Below, piece by piece: positions 1-9,616 of a stretch of 23,404 nt of DNA. The number at the start of each line of letters is the position of its first letter. Positions within the stretch are counted from its first letter, which is position 1. The position numbers and the translations under genes were made by a program. The notes below the pieces were generated by a model. The model was not told where the DNA came from. It made no database searches and worked only from the letters and a program-made list of their open reading frames with translations. Source of the stretch: Dunaliella salina (Eukaryota > Chlorophyta > Chlorophyceae > Chlamydomonadales > Dunaliellaceae); contig MU069521.1 of the NCBI GenBank assembly GCA_002284615.2, forward strand, positions 98,339 to 121,742. The letters run 5' to 3'.

Positions 1-105
1 CTCCTCTCCTCTCCTCTCCTCTCCTCTCCTCTCCTCTCATTTCTCTCCTTTTTCTTTATTTCCTTTTCTTTTCTTTCCTTTTCTTTCCCTCTCTTTTCTT
101 TTCTC
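1..105. repeat. (CTCCT)n pyrimidine-rich simple repeat
   Basis: About seven tandem CTCCT units occupy 1-38. They grade into an uninterrupted C/T-rich tract with TTTTCTTTC-like units up to about 105. It is low-complexity sequence, presumably inside an intron of the carboxylase gene that follows, and it coincides with the window edge. Confidence 0.9.
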
Positions 106-250
106 GAATGGGTCTTAATTGTTTCATCCTATGTTTAAGGGGAGGAAACAGGGCATATCCACATCCGAGGGATCCAAGAACAGAGCAGACACAGTTAGCC
201 TAATTTACCTCTGCCATGGACAGCACACCGCATCGCACCATACTTTGCAG

Positions 251-332
251 GTGGCCGGTCTACCAACGAATTTGCAATTTCTCCAAAGGCTCTGCGCTCA
301 CCCGGCTTTTGTTGCAGCAGACCTGGATACAG

Positions 333-401
<69 letters not shown>

Positions 402-3400
402 TATGTGTGTATGTGTGTGTGTGCGCGCGCGCGCGCGTGAACCCAGGCTCATATCACCAGAAGCTCAGCGGAAGGTTCCTGTGAAATTTGCACAACAGAG
501 GACTCAGTGGGCATTCATGTGTCTCTTTGTTCCGTTTGTGGTCTTTGCAATTGAATGTGAATTTGCAGTTGAATGGTAATTGTATCAGGATGAAACTTTT
601 TTTTTTGAGAGGATAGGGGTTGGTAGAGTGCGCTTTGAGGGCCTACAGACAGAAACTGCATGATGGCGTGGTTTGTACTTCAAATAGAGTCTCTTAAAAG
701 TTCCAGAGCCTCCGTGCTGTCAAGAAAGAATAAGAAAAGAAACAACATCACTCCTCATGCTTACTGTTCTGATCAGTCAATCTGTCATGTATCATGGCCA
801 TGCAAATGATATCCCTTGACAATGTCAATCACGAAGTGCAAATGAAGCACTCGACTGTCATGGTAGGCAGTGCAGATCTCATAAAGTCTATGCCCCATGT
901 TTTGCAACTGTCATGGTAGGCAGTATCATGCTTGTGGGTGAAGCCCTAGTCTGCTTGCGGCTTTTGCAGTCTCTTTTTTGTTCAAGCTGTCAGATTTGGC
1001 GGACACGGGCTCATCTTTCTTTCTTTTGTATGCCGGTGAACAATAAGCTGCAGTGAAAGGCTCCCACTTGTGAAAAGCATGGGAGAATTGCCAGCATCAT
1101 AGAACACATTGGAGAGGCTCTACTGCGACACAGGAGGCTCAATTTTTGATGTCAAAACAGTCATATGAAAAATGAGGTGCATTCAGGCCCATAAAACACC
1201 TCCAGATGAAGAGGCCAGCTGCAAAATTTCTTTTGTGATCTTCCTTTGATGATTGCAGGGTTTTTGGCCCGTCACCTGCCAGACCTCCTTACCCCTCAGC
1301 CCATTCCCATGGGTGTTGCTGCTCTGGCAGGGGTTGCAAGACATCTGATGCAAGTAAGACACATCAGTGTGTTTGGGGCAGTCGGATGCTTGTGTACATT
1401 TGCAACTTGATCTGTAATTAAGGAGAACTTCAAGGCCGTTCAAGGTCTTTCTTGCCTGTTTGCTTGTGTGTTTCCTGAGATTGTTGCTGGCCTTGCATCC
1501 AAAATCAGCTGTGCGATACTGGACACTGTTCATTTTGATGCACCTCACAGTGCTTGGATCATGCTCCATCCACTACATCCGGAAAGCCGAGCCTTGGGGC
1601 TTGGGCGATTCCTGATTTAAAGCGCCTGTGGTACAGCGGGAGCAGGGTGTTCCGGGACGTATTGCTTCCAACTCAGGCTGTGCTCAGCAGTGACAGCAGC
1701 AGCAACAGCAACAGCAAGGTTGACCGTCTGGCAATAGCACTCACCATCAGAGGGCAAGACAGCTTTGAAGTCCAGGTGGAAGGGCTGCAGGAACAAGAAG
1801 GAGAGGCCCTCTGCAGCAGTGGCAACAGCAGCAGCGTCGCTGGTCAGAATGCCATTTTAGTGAAGCACGCTCAGCTTGCTGCTGATGCCCAGATCAGAGA
1901 ACAAATGCAGGATTGCAGTCCAGGAAATCATGTCATCTGGAAGCTGGAGGCAGAAGTTCATGGCTGCAGGTTTGACTTACGCTCAAGCATGGAAGAGGGT
2001 TGTTTTGAAACAGCTCATGTCTCAGCCATTGTATTGAAGGGAAAGAAAAGTAAAGGCAAAAAACTAAGCCAATCAAAAAAATGCAAGCATTTCAGGAAGT
2101 TCCCCTGACAAGCGTGCTAGCAGAATCCCAGGGTGAACCAAAAAAGAGAGCTAAAGCGGATCTGGAGGATTGTCTGGTGTTTTAAAGATTAGGTGCTTTT
2201 GTGTAGATTGGTTTCAATTAGAAGCTTTGCCAATGAAGAGGCGTATGTGTTAATAATGTGTTAATGAATAATAATGTGTTGATTAATTGCATGGAGTGCA
2301 GGCTCCAGGCATTTAAATTCTTGTATAATTGAAAGGTTAAATCTGATCTCTAAAACTTGAGAGAGGCTCCACTCAGGAATGTAGAGAGAATTGCCTGATG
2401 TCATTTGTGTTCCACTGCAACCTGGAGCTTTCTTGGCAAGGTTTCAACTTTTTAGGGCATGTTGCTTTGAAGGTGTCTTGTCGGCCATTGCCAAAGGATC
2501 TCAAGTGCGGTGGCTGTGTCAATCAGCTCCCCTCTTGAGGGGCTTGTCAATCTGAACTCTCTCATGCATGATGCCCTTCCTTTCACACGCCTGCAGGATG
2601 CAAGCAGACTTGGTGCAGTTCATGCGTGGGCAATCAGAAATGGTGATGTGTATGTGGTTTAAAGGATACCCAGAGAGCTTTGAGTTCAGGTGGGTCATAA
2701 AAGCCATTGATGGTCGGTGCCTGCTCCTATTTGTCCTGGTTTGATGATGGTCTGTCCCAAGTTGATTGACGTTATTGGTGGCTTGGCATATACCTTCTTG
2801 GTTGTACAGCACGACAAAATCATAGTGTCAGAAGCTATTTTGGGTGCATCAATTTTTCTGTCCAAAAAGTACAAACACGTCCAACATTACTGGAATTAAG
2901 GAAGACAAAGGTCCCATCATGAAATGAAGTGGCAATCCCAATCTCCATTCCAAACCGTGTTGCACCCCCCTTGCAAGGCAAAAATCGTTGTTGCCAGAGA
3001 CCAACAACACAAGTGCATCGCTGGACAAGGCTGTCCTATGATGTGCGAGAAGGACTTCTCTTATACACAAAGAGGTTCTGTACGACTACCAGATACTTTG
3101 GTGCCCAACAATGCTGCCATTTCTTTCAATAGGTGGCCTGTCTTGAGCTGGAGCCGAGGCCTTGATGCAGCAGCAGCTGCTGCAGCAGCACCTGGGTCTT
3201 TAGGAGGAAAAGTGACTGCGCCAATGCCTGGAAAGGTGGCCAAAGTCCTCGTTCAGGATGGGGACAAGGTGAGCATGGTATGCTGGAGTTTTGCAGCTGG
3301 CATGACCTGCACTTTTTAAAAACTGCAGAATGGTTCTTGGACCTTGCTGAAACTTGAGCTTGTGCAGGTTCTGGTCCTGGCAATGGCTCTGGGTCCTGGC

Positions 3401-4217
3401 TATGATTCGACAATGGTTATGATTGATCAGGCAGGGACATCTTTCCTTTTGCGCTTCCAAGCAAGCTGGTGCTAACATGCAATTGGATTTGTCGTTCAGG
3501 TGGCGGTTGGCCAAGGGCTGTTGGCATTGGAGGCAATGAAAATGGAGCACATGGTGGTTGCTCCCAAGAGCGGCATCATATTGCAGACAAGTGTATACCA
3601 AGATCAGCAGGTGGGAAGTACAAAACTGGCTAATGGATTAACAAAGACTTTGAGTATGACAAGCTCACGTCTCTGCTCAGACAAAGAGAGTCTGACTGCT
3701 GGCTCCAGCCGGAAACAGTTATGATCAATAATCGAGAAAGGAACCCTTCTTTTCTGGATTTTACCAAGAGAATTAGCCCGGTCCTATTAAATACAAAGAT
3801 GGATGATACCCTTTAAGAAACACTTCAACATGGAATCCCTTTTTGCTCTTTTCCTGGCTTCATAATAGGCCACCTGTGCCTACTTCTGGTTTGAGTTCCT
3901 TTCAGAGAGGCACTTGCTAGCTGGCCGGTCAGAGACCCTCTCCTGATGGCATACAGCATTTGGGCTGGCATAGACTAACCTTTCCTTCAACTTGAGCTCC
4001 AAAGGCCCCTTATTAAGGGCCTTTGGAAGGAAGCAACTGAAAACACACACTCACTCAACCCACTCTGTTCGGGAAAATCCGAATCTTCCTGCCAAATACT
4101 CACACAAAAAAGCTTAACTTAAGTAACTTCCTCCTTGCTTCCTGACTTCAGGTGTCTGATGGTGAAGTGCTGATGCGCATTGGATATGAAGGCGAAAACT
4201 GCCCTGGGAATACGTAG
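251..4217 (+). CDS. MCCA: 3-methylcrotonyl-CoA carboxylase alpha (biotinylated) subunit, 3' part, seven exons
   Basis: Biotin-carrying subunit of the mitochondrial enzyme that carboxylates 3-methylcrotonyl-CoA in leucine breakdown. Exons read by eye: 251-332, 1259-1353, 1551-1969, 2597-2689, 3133-3268, 3500-3610, 4152-4217. All introns are GT-AG and every junction keeps phase, giving 333 residues to a TAG stop. The first exon encodes the end of the biotin-carboxylase domain (AHPAFVAADLDT), continued by GFLARHLPDLL. Exons 3-5 form the BT linker domain (WKLEAEVHGCRMQADLVQF; MCMWFKGYPESFEF). An Ala run and TAPMPGKV follow, then the biotin motif EAMKMEH and a C-terminal strand SDGEVLMRIG. Ser/Asn-rich stretches in exon 3 lengthen the BT domain. 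Propionyl-CoA carboxylase alpha is the main alternative; the short BT domain and the DTGFLARH segment favour MCCA. The ATP-grasp half lies upstream of the window. Confidence 0.85.
333..1258 (+). other. MCCA intron, 926 bases
   Basis: Contains the (GT)n tract and nothing that reads as a gene. A 17-base sequence, CTGTCATGGTAGGCAGT, occurs twice about 50 bases apart (near 857 and 908). The acceptor is GATTGCAG at 1251-1258. Confidence 0.6.
334..438 (+). repeat. (GT)n microsatellite passing into (GC)7
   Basis: A (TG)n run with three TATG interruptions near 394-412 continues into alternating G-C at 423-437. It begins essentially at the intron donor: the carboxylase exon ends at 332 and the intron starts GTCTGTGTG. 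Alternating TG/CG tracts are known to favour left-handed Z-DNA. Confidence 0.95.
3500..3610 (+). CDS. MCCA: Biotin-attachment exon of MCCA
   Basis: In-frame 37-codon exon between a TTCAG acceptor and a GTGGGA donor. It encodes the centre of the biotinyl/lipoyl hammerhead fold. The lysine in EAMKMEH (between the two methionines) is the residue to which holocarboxylase synthetase attaches biotin. The preceding exon ends in QDGDK and this one starts VAVGQGLLAL, which rebuilds the usual family sequence across the splice junction. Confidence 0.9.
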
Positions 4218-5098
4218 AGAGCTTTCAGGACAGGATCATGGGATAGGACAATGGCGTGAGAAATGTTGGTAAGGTTTTTCTTTCTCACGTTGCAGCATGC
4301 ACAGACTAGCATGAACCCAAACAGGGATAGCTTACACTTTTATTACCTGGTATGCACTCAACTTTAACAGTGCTTGTTTGTACTTTTTGCTGCAAAAGTC
4401 TCATTCTGAGAGTTGCCAAACAGGTATAATACGCGTTTGATGGCTTTGTTTTGGTACTTGTGTACACACTTTCAACCATGTTTGAACCATCCCTCCCCGT
4501 AAGTAATCAAAGTGTTTTATTACCAATCACTTGTCCCTGAACAGGCGCATTTTTTTCTTTTCTTCTCTTCCTGTAGTGATGCAATCCACCTTCCTGTACA
4601 TTTTTGCAACCTGTCTGTGTATTTTTGCAATCTTGCTAGTATTTTTGAAATCAGAATGGATTCTTTTTTGGAAAAAAGTCATGTTGACAGTAGCATACGT
4701 GCAGCAAATCAGAACCATGAAATATTGTCTACAAATGAAGAAAAATTGAGAAAAGCTATTACTACTAGTATTAATTTACGAATTTGTGGGCACCAATCTC
4801 TGGGCACACTGAACAGAATGGGCATGGCGTTTTTGCGCTACTTTGCATATTGATCTATAATAGCACTGCTCAGTATCTCAGTTTCTTCAGCACTTGTCGG
4901 TCCAAGCTTACAGCACTTTGGTTTGACTTCCTAACAAGCTAGCAGGCTAGTAAGGAAGGCTGGTGTCAAGAGGATTTTTTTTGGCATCTCAAAGCCCTCT
5001 ACAATTGCCCGCAGTGGAACTTTTGCTCACAGGAAACGCAAACCTGCTGTGAAACGTGCCTTTGAGTGCTTCTAGCAGCTCCGATTATGGGCCCCAAC
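4218..5098. other. MCCA 3' flank, no gene seen
   Basis: Follows the MCCA stop and should hold its 3' UTR. I see no clear TGTAA polyadenylation signal of the chlorophyte type. At 4590-4650 a TTTTTGCAA/TATTTTTG motif is repeated three times. Open frames here are AT-rich and low in complexity, without recognisable similarity. Confidence 0.5.
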
Positions 5099-5190
5099 GT
5101 CAGAAAGTTTTGGTTTCTCTGATTTCAGGTCTGATTTGGTCTGAAGAGGGTCTGATTCAGAGGGTGCCTCTGAATGGCCTCTGAATCAGA
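5099..5190 (+). repeat. Left terminal inverted repeat of the CTGAWTCAG element
   Basis: Pairs with 7140-7207 on the opposite strand: the outer 25 bases differ at two or three positions, followed after a gap by the shared CTGATTCAGAGGG block. Confidence 0.55.
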
Positions 5191-5734
5191 AGCAAGGGGG
5201 TCTGAGTCATAGGCTGTCGTTGTATAGCATCACTAAGAGCTTCTGATGAATCAGAGTAAAGCTGGTCTGATTCAGAATAACGTTAACTTGGCCCCATCTG
5301 CCTATTCACAAAATGTCTGAACTGCCTCTGAATCAGTGTTCAACTTCTCAGAGCCAGACAAATTCATCAAAGTTCCAACCTGCCTTGTAATGGACCTTCT
5401 GAAGGCGCCCTGAATCAGAGTAAGTGTAAACTTGCCTCCTTTCTTATCATGAAAGAAAGAAGGAAAAAGCTCTGGAGGGGGTCTGGATGAGAGCTGAGCA
5501 GACCAGAAAGGCTTTGAAGAGGGTCTGAATCAGAGACATTGTGCGACTGAACAGTCAAAGATAGCTAAGGATCAGAGGGTCTGAATCAGAGGAAAAAGGG
5601 TCTGATTGGGGTCCGGCTAGTAGTCTGAATCAGACACCTGTCTTGGTGGGAATCAGACGAAAAGAGCTCTGAACAGGGTCAGAATCAGATACATTCAATA
5701 ACCAAGCAGTCTGAGATGGCCAGGGATCAAAAGG

Positions 5735-5745
5735 TCTGAATCAGA
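5735..5745 (+). repeat. Target-site duplication, left (TCTGAATCAGA)
   Basis: Identical to 6317-6327. The uninterrupted neighbouring repeat unit at 6470-6480 shows the same site with a single copy, which confirms the empty state. Confidence 0.85.
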
Positions 5746-6316
5746 TTTGGATTTGGATTTGGATTTGGATTTACATTTGGGGACCTTCAGCCAGATTGTT
5801 CGACTGATCAGCCTGTGAATGGTCCTCGCCAGCCAACATAATATCCATAAGCTCAGAAATAAACAAATAAAGCTTGTTGTTGTGTTGCAAGAGGAAATCC
5901 TGCACACCCTGGACACTAACTTGCTGTAAATAAGGTTGTTCCATTGAAAAAACACCTGAGAAGCAGTTGAACAGGTAAGCATACTTTCTCCTCAAATCAC
6001 AAACAGCTGCGTTTCTGCACGTCAAAAGGGCATGGACTTCATCCTGAATCTCAGCACTAGAGCAGCAATCACACACGAGAGAGGTTCGAGAATCCCAAGC
6101 CGCTGTCTCCACCTTCAACCTGTGTGCCCTAAGTCTGAAACGGCTAACATTCCTTACGACATGTTGAGACAGATCCAAATGCATGCGTCTCGGTAAGCGG
6201 GCTGGGGCACGCACATTGTGGTCAAAAGGCACTGCAAACAAAGTTTGATAGGTTGCCAATTTACTGTAAGTCTCCCGAGGGTTTACTCCCTCAACATCTC
6301 TCCACACTGCCCGCAA
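5746..6316 (-). mobile_element. 5'-truncated non-LTR (LINE-type) retrotransposon insertion
   Basis: The minus-strand frame 6316-5771 encodes about 181 residues of the C-terminal part of a LINE ORF2-like protein. It holds the zinc knuckle CX2CX9HX4C (C82, C85, H95, C100), inside the usual context of RFRLRAHRLK upstream and NAAVCDLRRKYAYLF downstream. The stop TAA at 5771-5773 is immediately followed by four TCCAAA repeats (5746-5769), a simple-repeat 3' tail in place of poly(A). The 5' end is cut inside the coding frame. Perfect 11-bp direct repeats flank the insert. The copy cannot be autonomous because no reverse transcriptase or endonuclease remains. Confidence 0.85.
5771..6316 (-). pseudogene. 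LINE ORF2 C-terminal fragment with CCHC knuckle
   Basis: Open to its 5' truncation point at 6316, where the first codon abuts the target duplication. The C-terminal 60 residues (SMEQPYLQQVSVQ onward) resemble tails of chlorophyte LINE proteins. The family is known for binding element RNA through this knuckle during target-primed reverse transcription. No internal stop is present, which suggests a fairly recent insertion. Confidence 0.75.
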
Positions 6317-6327
6317 TCTGAATCAGA
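6317..6327 (+). repeat. Target-site duplication, right (TCTGAATCAGA)
   Basis: Second copy of the 11-bp duplication, at the 5'-truncated end of the LINE insertion. Confidence 0.85.
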
Positions 6328-6775
6328 GCAATAGGGGTCTGAGCAGGGTCAGAGATTAGTCTGAATCAGACACCTGCCTTGGATGGAATCAGACGAAAAG
6401 GGCTCTGAACAGGGTCTGAATCAGATGCATTTAATAACCAAGCAGTCTGGGATGGCCAGGGATCAAAAGATCTGAATCAGAGCAATAGGGGTCTGAGCAG
6501 GGTCTGATTATTAGTCTGAATCAGACATCTGCCTTGGATGGAATCAAACGAAAAGGGCTCTGAACAGGGTCTGAATCAGAGTAACGTCTGTCTGACTCAA
6601 ACTTTGTCCCAACTGCCTTCTCACACAATGTCTGAATTGCCTGTGAATCAGAGTCCATTTCCTCAAAATCAGGCCAATTCATCTAGGTTCCCATGCAAAG
6701 TTCGGATGAAGAACACCCATCTGCTTCAGAACTACCTTATGAAGTGGCTCTGATTCAGAGGGTGCTAAGTCTGTG

Positions 6776-7025
6776 ATGCAAAAGGTGGTTTGTTTTTGCA
6801 CCTGCCACTGTTGATGGTGGGGAAACACGTTGCAAGGCTTTTTGCAGACAGTGCGGCTCGTCCTGCGCATGCACAGCCTATGAGTGAGCTCATTATGTAC
6901 AGGATAAATGTATATGTATTTATAATTGTGCTCCCGTGCCACAAAGGTAGGAGTGGCAGTGGCGTGTAGGGAAGCGTAAGGTCTATGGTTCAAATCTTAC
7001 ATTGCACTTTTCTCTCACACTCAAT
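6776..7025. other. CTGAWTCAG-free insert with a weak tRNA-like segment
   Basis: This stretch lacks the palindrome that fills its surroundings. At 6948-7005, TGGCAGTGGCGTG and, about 34 bases on, AAGGTCTATGGTTCAAATC resemble the A and B boxes of a tRNA-derived SINE. The T-stem does not pair well and no acceptor stem is visible, so it is not a functional tRNA. Confidence 0.25.
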
Positions 7026-7139
7026 CAGGGGGGTCTGATGATGGTCTGAATCAGTGATGTCAGGCGAGGAATTAAAGCTGGATCAGAGGGAAAAGGGTCT
7101 AGTTGGGGTCTGAGTATTTGTCTGAATCAGACACCTCCT

Positions 7140-7207
7140 ATGTCAGGGCGGCCTATCAGAGGTCATCCCTCTGAATCAGAGCAGGTTCAGAGAAACAAAA
7201 CTTTCCG
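7140..7207 (-). repeat. Right terminal inverted repeat of the CTGAWTCAG element
   Basis: Reverse complement begins CGTCGGAAAGTTTTGTTTCT and then reaches CTCTGATTCAGAGGG, matching the left end at 5099. Confidence 0.55.
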
Positions 7208-7587
7208 ACGAAGAGACTCCGCAAGTACGCCTGAACTACAACTACTTTCTGAAGCAACTTTTTGATGCTTCCGCAATTACACTTAAAGTATCACTTTCTA
7301 AGCATTTTTTTGATGCTCTCTTCCTTACTTTGGACTGGCAGTCATGCTGTTTACCCGTTTGTTCCTTTGCGTGATCCTGAGCTTTATGTACTTGTTTGCC
7401 CTGCCATGTCGAGACTCAAGAGGTGTATGCGCGAATCTTATGCGCATTACTTGATACCCTCTGCATTGTGCTTCAAGCACTCAGAGTGGTTTTGCTGTTT
7501 TCTGATCTGCTGCGGAAGAAGCCTTGTGACCTTGTTTGGCCAGCTTGGCACAGGTGTACACCTTTGTCTATAATATTAGCCACTCAA
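7208..7587. other. Spacer between two mobile elements, no gene seen
   Basis: Two overlapping plus-strand frames of 80-103 residues exist here, but neither has recognisable similarity or a consistent composition. The motif TTTTTGATGCT occurs twice (7259 and 7307). Confidence 0.4.
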
Positions 7588-7692
7588 GAAAAAGAAAAGA
7601 AAAAACGTAGACAGAGAAGCTCTCCCTACATCAGTTAAGGAAGAGGAGACACATGGGCTCAAAAAAGGGCCGTGAGCCCCCTCCACCACAAG
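7588..7692 (+). repeat. Terminal inverted repeat at the 3' (left) end of the element
   Basis: Starts with an A/G-rich tract, then ACGTAGACAGAGAAGCTC, CTACATCAGTTAAGGAAG and GGCTCAAAAAAGGGCC (a small hairpin), and ends near CCACCACAAGG. The same order is found inverted at 11300-11399 and directly at 8990-9105 in the nested copy. Confidence 0.8.
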
Positions 7693-8037
7693 GTACACAA
7701 GGTATGAAAAAGAAAAGGCTAATGAAAGGGGTTACTAGAAGTACCTGGCTGTGGGAAGTATTCTTGTTTTCAACAGTGCGGCATGTGGAAACTAGTTTGA
7801 GGGCATATTGAACAAAATGGGTATGAAGTTGTTGAGCAAGCTTAGTGGCAAGCTGGTAATTCAATCCTAGATGTTTGAATTGCTTCAGGGTATGCTCAGT
7901 GTAAATAGTTTCACCTACACCCAGGGGAATAGGGTGAATTGTAAAAGTTCTAGCTTTAATAAGTTTATGAGGTCTGCATGCTGCTGCTCTGACGCATTCA
8001 ACTGATGCTCTGGCCTTGTGTCTTCACAAAACCTGAT
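7631..8037 (-). pseudogene. Broken remainder of the element's nuclease C-terminus
   Basis: After the stop at 8038 the sequence still reads RFCEDTRPEHQLNA, then shifts frame. The last piece (7864-7631) ends FFEPMCLLFLN inside the terminal inverted repeat. Comparison with the intact frame at 9038-9601 shows at least one frameshift and three stops. Confidence 0.75.
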
Positions 8038-8968
8038 TTATATTAGGTGCACGTGGCGTTCATTCTCAAGTTCATGGGGCTGCCTCATGCAGCTAGTTCT
8101 GGTGGTCCTTCTTGAGGAGCTGCGCAAAGCGTGATGTGAATGGGTGGGAGAAACACTGTTTGGAACAGGCTTGGCATTAAAAGGGGTGATCAAAACAGCA
8201 TCTGGTCGACTGGAGTTCAGTAAATTCCTCTCTGGAAGGTTGCGCGGGAAGAAGTAAGCAGGTGAGGTCCTCTTTGAGTCATGTGTAGGGAGTTGGAGGT
8301 TGTGTTGGGCAAGCTCAAAATCGCTTCCTATGTCTGTGTATAGCGGGCCTGCCCCTACAGGGCATTTGCTGAGGGCTTCTGTAATAATTCTGCCTGCAAT
8401 GTTATGGCGTTCAGTTTTCATGTTGGAGATGATAAGATTTTGGCAGCCTGAGAGCATGTGTAGTGCACTGTCCAAATGATGGCAGCCTGGGAGGGGACAA
8501 GATGGATCAGTTGACCTTTTAAAACGTACTGCATGCTTTTGGTTGTAGAGGGTGCCTGTGCGGTACTGCAGGATGGTACGCTTCATGGGTACAGGGATGT
8601 TGGGCATATTTCTGAAGGCATTGCTGATTTTCTTTTTATCTACTTGCAGTAATAGGTTTTGATAGTAAGAGGAGTAACCTGTCCTGGCATTGGCATATCC
8701 AAGATTGTGTTTAGAATGCATGTGGGATTTGAGAGCATCTTGGAGAGTGGGGAGATAGGTGAGCTTGTGGCTGGGTGGTGGACCCGTAGATGTGCCTGCA
8801 GCATGTACTCTTTCTTCCTTGGCTAACCAGAAAATATTTGTAAATGGATTTCCACCAGGTCCTGCACCAGGGATTTTGGTGTCTGCTACGCAGTACTGGG
8901 CTTGCTTTGCCTAACCTTTTGCAATAGCATCTGCACGTCCATTTCCAGCGATGCCAGCATGAGCCTTC
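8038..8968 (-). pseudogene. RNase H C-terminal half, CCHC knuckle and start of nuclease domain
   Basis: Directly continues the RNase H frame beyond the nested insertion: KAHAGIAGNGRADAIAKG carries the conserved His and the last catalytic Asp. A TAG follows, then about 270 residues: MHSKHNLGYANARTGYSSYY, a knuckle CX4CX7HX4C (CPLPGC to SGC), and SSRPDAVLIT, the likely Asp strand of a PD-(D/E)XK fold. The frame ends at 8038-8040, where the nested copy reads HLIEIKFCED and this one reads HLI-stop-IRFCED, so the nuclease Glu is lost to a stop codon. Homology continues in broken frames to 7631 (LAQQLHTHFVQYALKLVST). Confidence 0.75.
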
Positions 8969-8978
8969 ACTTTGTAAG
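8969..8978 (+). repeat. Target-site duplication of nested copy, left (ACTTTGTAAG)
   Basis: Identical to 9617-9626; it lies between the outer element's RNase H codons and the A/G-rich tail (on the plus strand) of the nested copy. Confidence 0.85.
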
Positions 8979-9616
8979 AAAGGAAGAAGAAAAGAAAAGA
9001 AAAGAAAAACTACGTAGGCAGAGAAACTCTCCCTACATCAATTAAGGAAAAGGAGAGACATTGGCTCAAAAAAGAGCCGTGTGCCCCCTCCACCACAAGG
9101 TATGAAAAAGAGAATGCTAATGTGGATCTGGAGGGTTACTAGAAGCACCTGGCAATTGGAAGTATTCTTGTTTTCAATAGCGCGGCGTGTGGAGACTAGT
9201 TTGTGGGCATATTGAACAGAATGGGCATGAAGTTGTTGAGCAAGCTTCATGGCACGCTGGTGATCCAATCCCAGTTGTTTGAATTGCTTTAGGGTATGCT
9301 CAGTGTAAATAGTTCCACCTACACCCAGGAGAATAGGGTGAACTGTAACAGCTTTAGCATTAATAAGCTTACAAAGGTCTGCGTGCTGCTGCTTTGCCGC
9401 GTTCAACTGATGCTTTGGCCTTGTGTCTTCACAGAACTTGATTTCTATTAGGTGCACATGGCGTTCATTTGCATGCAGTTCATGGGGTTGTCCCATGCGG
9501 CTAGTTCTGTCGGTCCACCGTGAAGAGCTGCGCAAAGCGTGGTGGGAATGGGTAGGAGAAACACCGTTTGAAGTATGTTTGGCATTAAAAAGGGTGATCA
9601 AAACAGCATCTGGTCA
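8979..9616 (-). mobile_element. Nested, 5'-truncated copy of the same element family
   Basis: 638 bases with the same 3' structure as the outer element: a (TTTTC)n-like tail on the coding strand, the terminal repeat, then the nuclease domain back to its Asp strand, where it is cut within the Arg codon of RPDAVLIT. It is flanked by perfect 10-bp direct repeats ACTTTGTAAG. Removing the insert and one repeat restores the RNase H reading of the outer element (PYKV joined to KAHAG), so the outer element was there first. 5' truncation plus a target duplication is the usual signature of target-primed reverse transcription. Confidence 0.85.
9038..9601 (-). pseudogene. PD-(D/E)XK-like nuclease domain in the nested copy
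   Basis: The frame is open for about 187 residues. Preceded by PDAVLIT, it contains HVHLIEIKFCEDTRP, which fits the D...(E)xK core of restriction-endonuclease-like domains. ILLGVGGTIYTEHTLKQFK and a His-rich helical tail (LAQQLHAHSVQYAHKLVSTR) follow. In R2-type and Dualen-type non-LTR elements such a C-terminal domain nicks the target DNA. This fragment has no promoter or start of its own, so I treat it as a truncated remnant, although its core residues are intact. The nuclease assignment rests on the motif spacing only. Confidence 0.6.

Larger units (their letters stand above)
5587..6585 (+). repeat. Tandem repeat, 154-bp period (about 2.7 units), interrupted by a retrotransposon
   Basis: Unit 1 (5587-5745) and unit 2 (6328-6481) share ordered blocks: TCTGAATCAGACACCTG, GAAAAG-GCTCTGAACAGGGT, ATAACCAAGCAGTCTG, GGCCAGGGATCAAAAG. 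Unit 3 (6482-6585) is partial. Unit 2 to unit 3 spacing, measured from GCAATAGGGG to GCAATAGGGG, is exactly 154 bases. Confidence 0.85.
5099..7207. mobile_element. Terminal-inverted-repeat element full of CTGAWTCAG palindromes, probably non-autonomous
   Basis: The left end, CGTCAGAAAGTTTTGGTTTC at 5099, is matched in inverted orientation by the right end, which finishes in AAACTTTCCGACG at 7207. Similarity continues inward past CTGATTCAGAGGG to about 90 bases, with a gap of roughly 21 bases. Between the ends I count about 19 exact copies of CTGAATCAG or CTGATTCAG plus many degenerate ones. No transposase-like frame is visible, so this looks like a non-autonomous DNA element or a foldback repeat. 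No target-site duplication was found next to the ends, so its class and exact limits are open. Confidence 0.55.

Noticed and set aside
195..579. Open frames through the (GT)n tract coding Cys-Val or Thr-His repeats
   Set aside because: Low-complexity translation of a microsatellite; only the part at 251-332 is real coding sequence (MCCA exon).
1183..1569. Minus-strand frame of 128 residues
   Set aside because: It lies antisense to two MCCA exons that agree in phase and family similarity.
1970..2108. Continuation of MCCA exon 3 to the stop at 2108
   Set aside because: Splicing at 1969 to 2597 keeps phase and gives CRMQADLVQFMRG, a better match to the BT domain than the Lys/Ser-rich read-through; an isoform is still possible.
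4512..4853. Plus-strand frames of 72-113 residues
   Set aside because: AT-rich, with a short internal repeat, and no recognisable protein.
7262..7638. Overlapping plus-strand frames next to the element
   Set aside because: No similarity, and they run into the element's terminal repeat.
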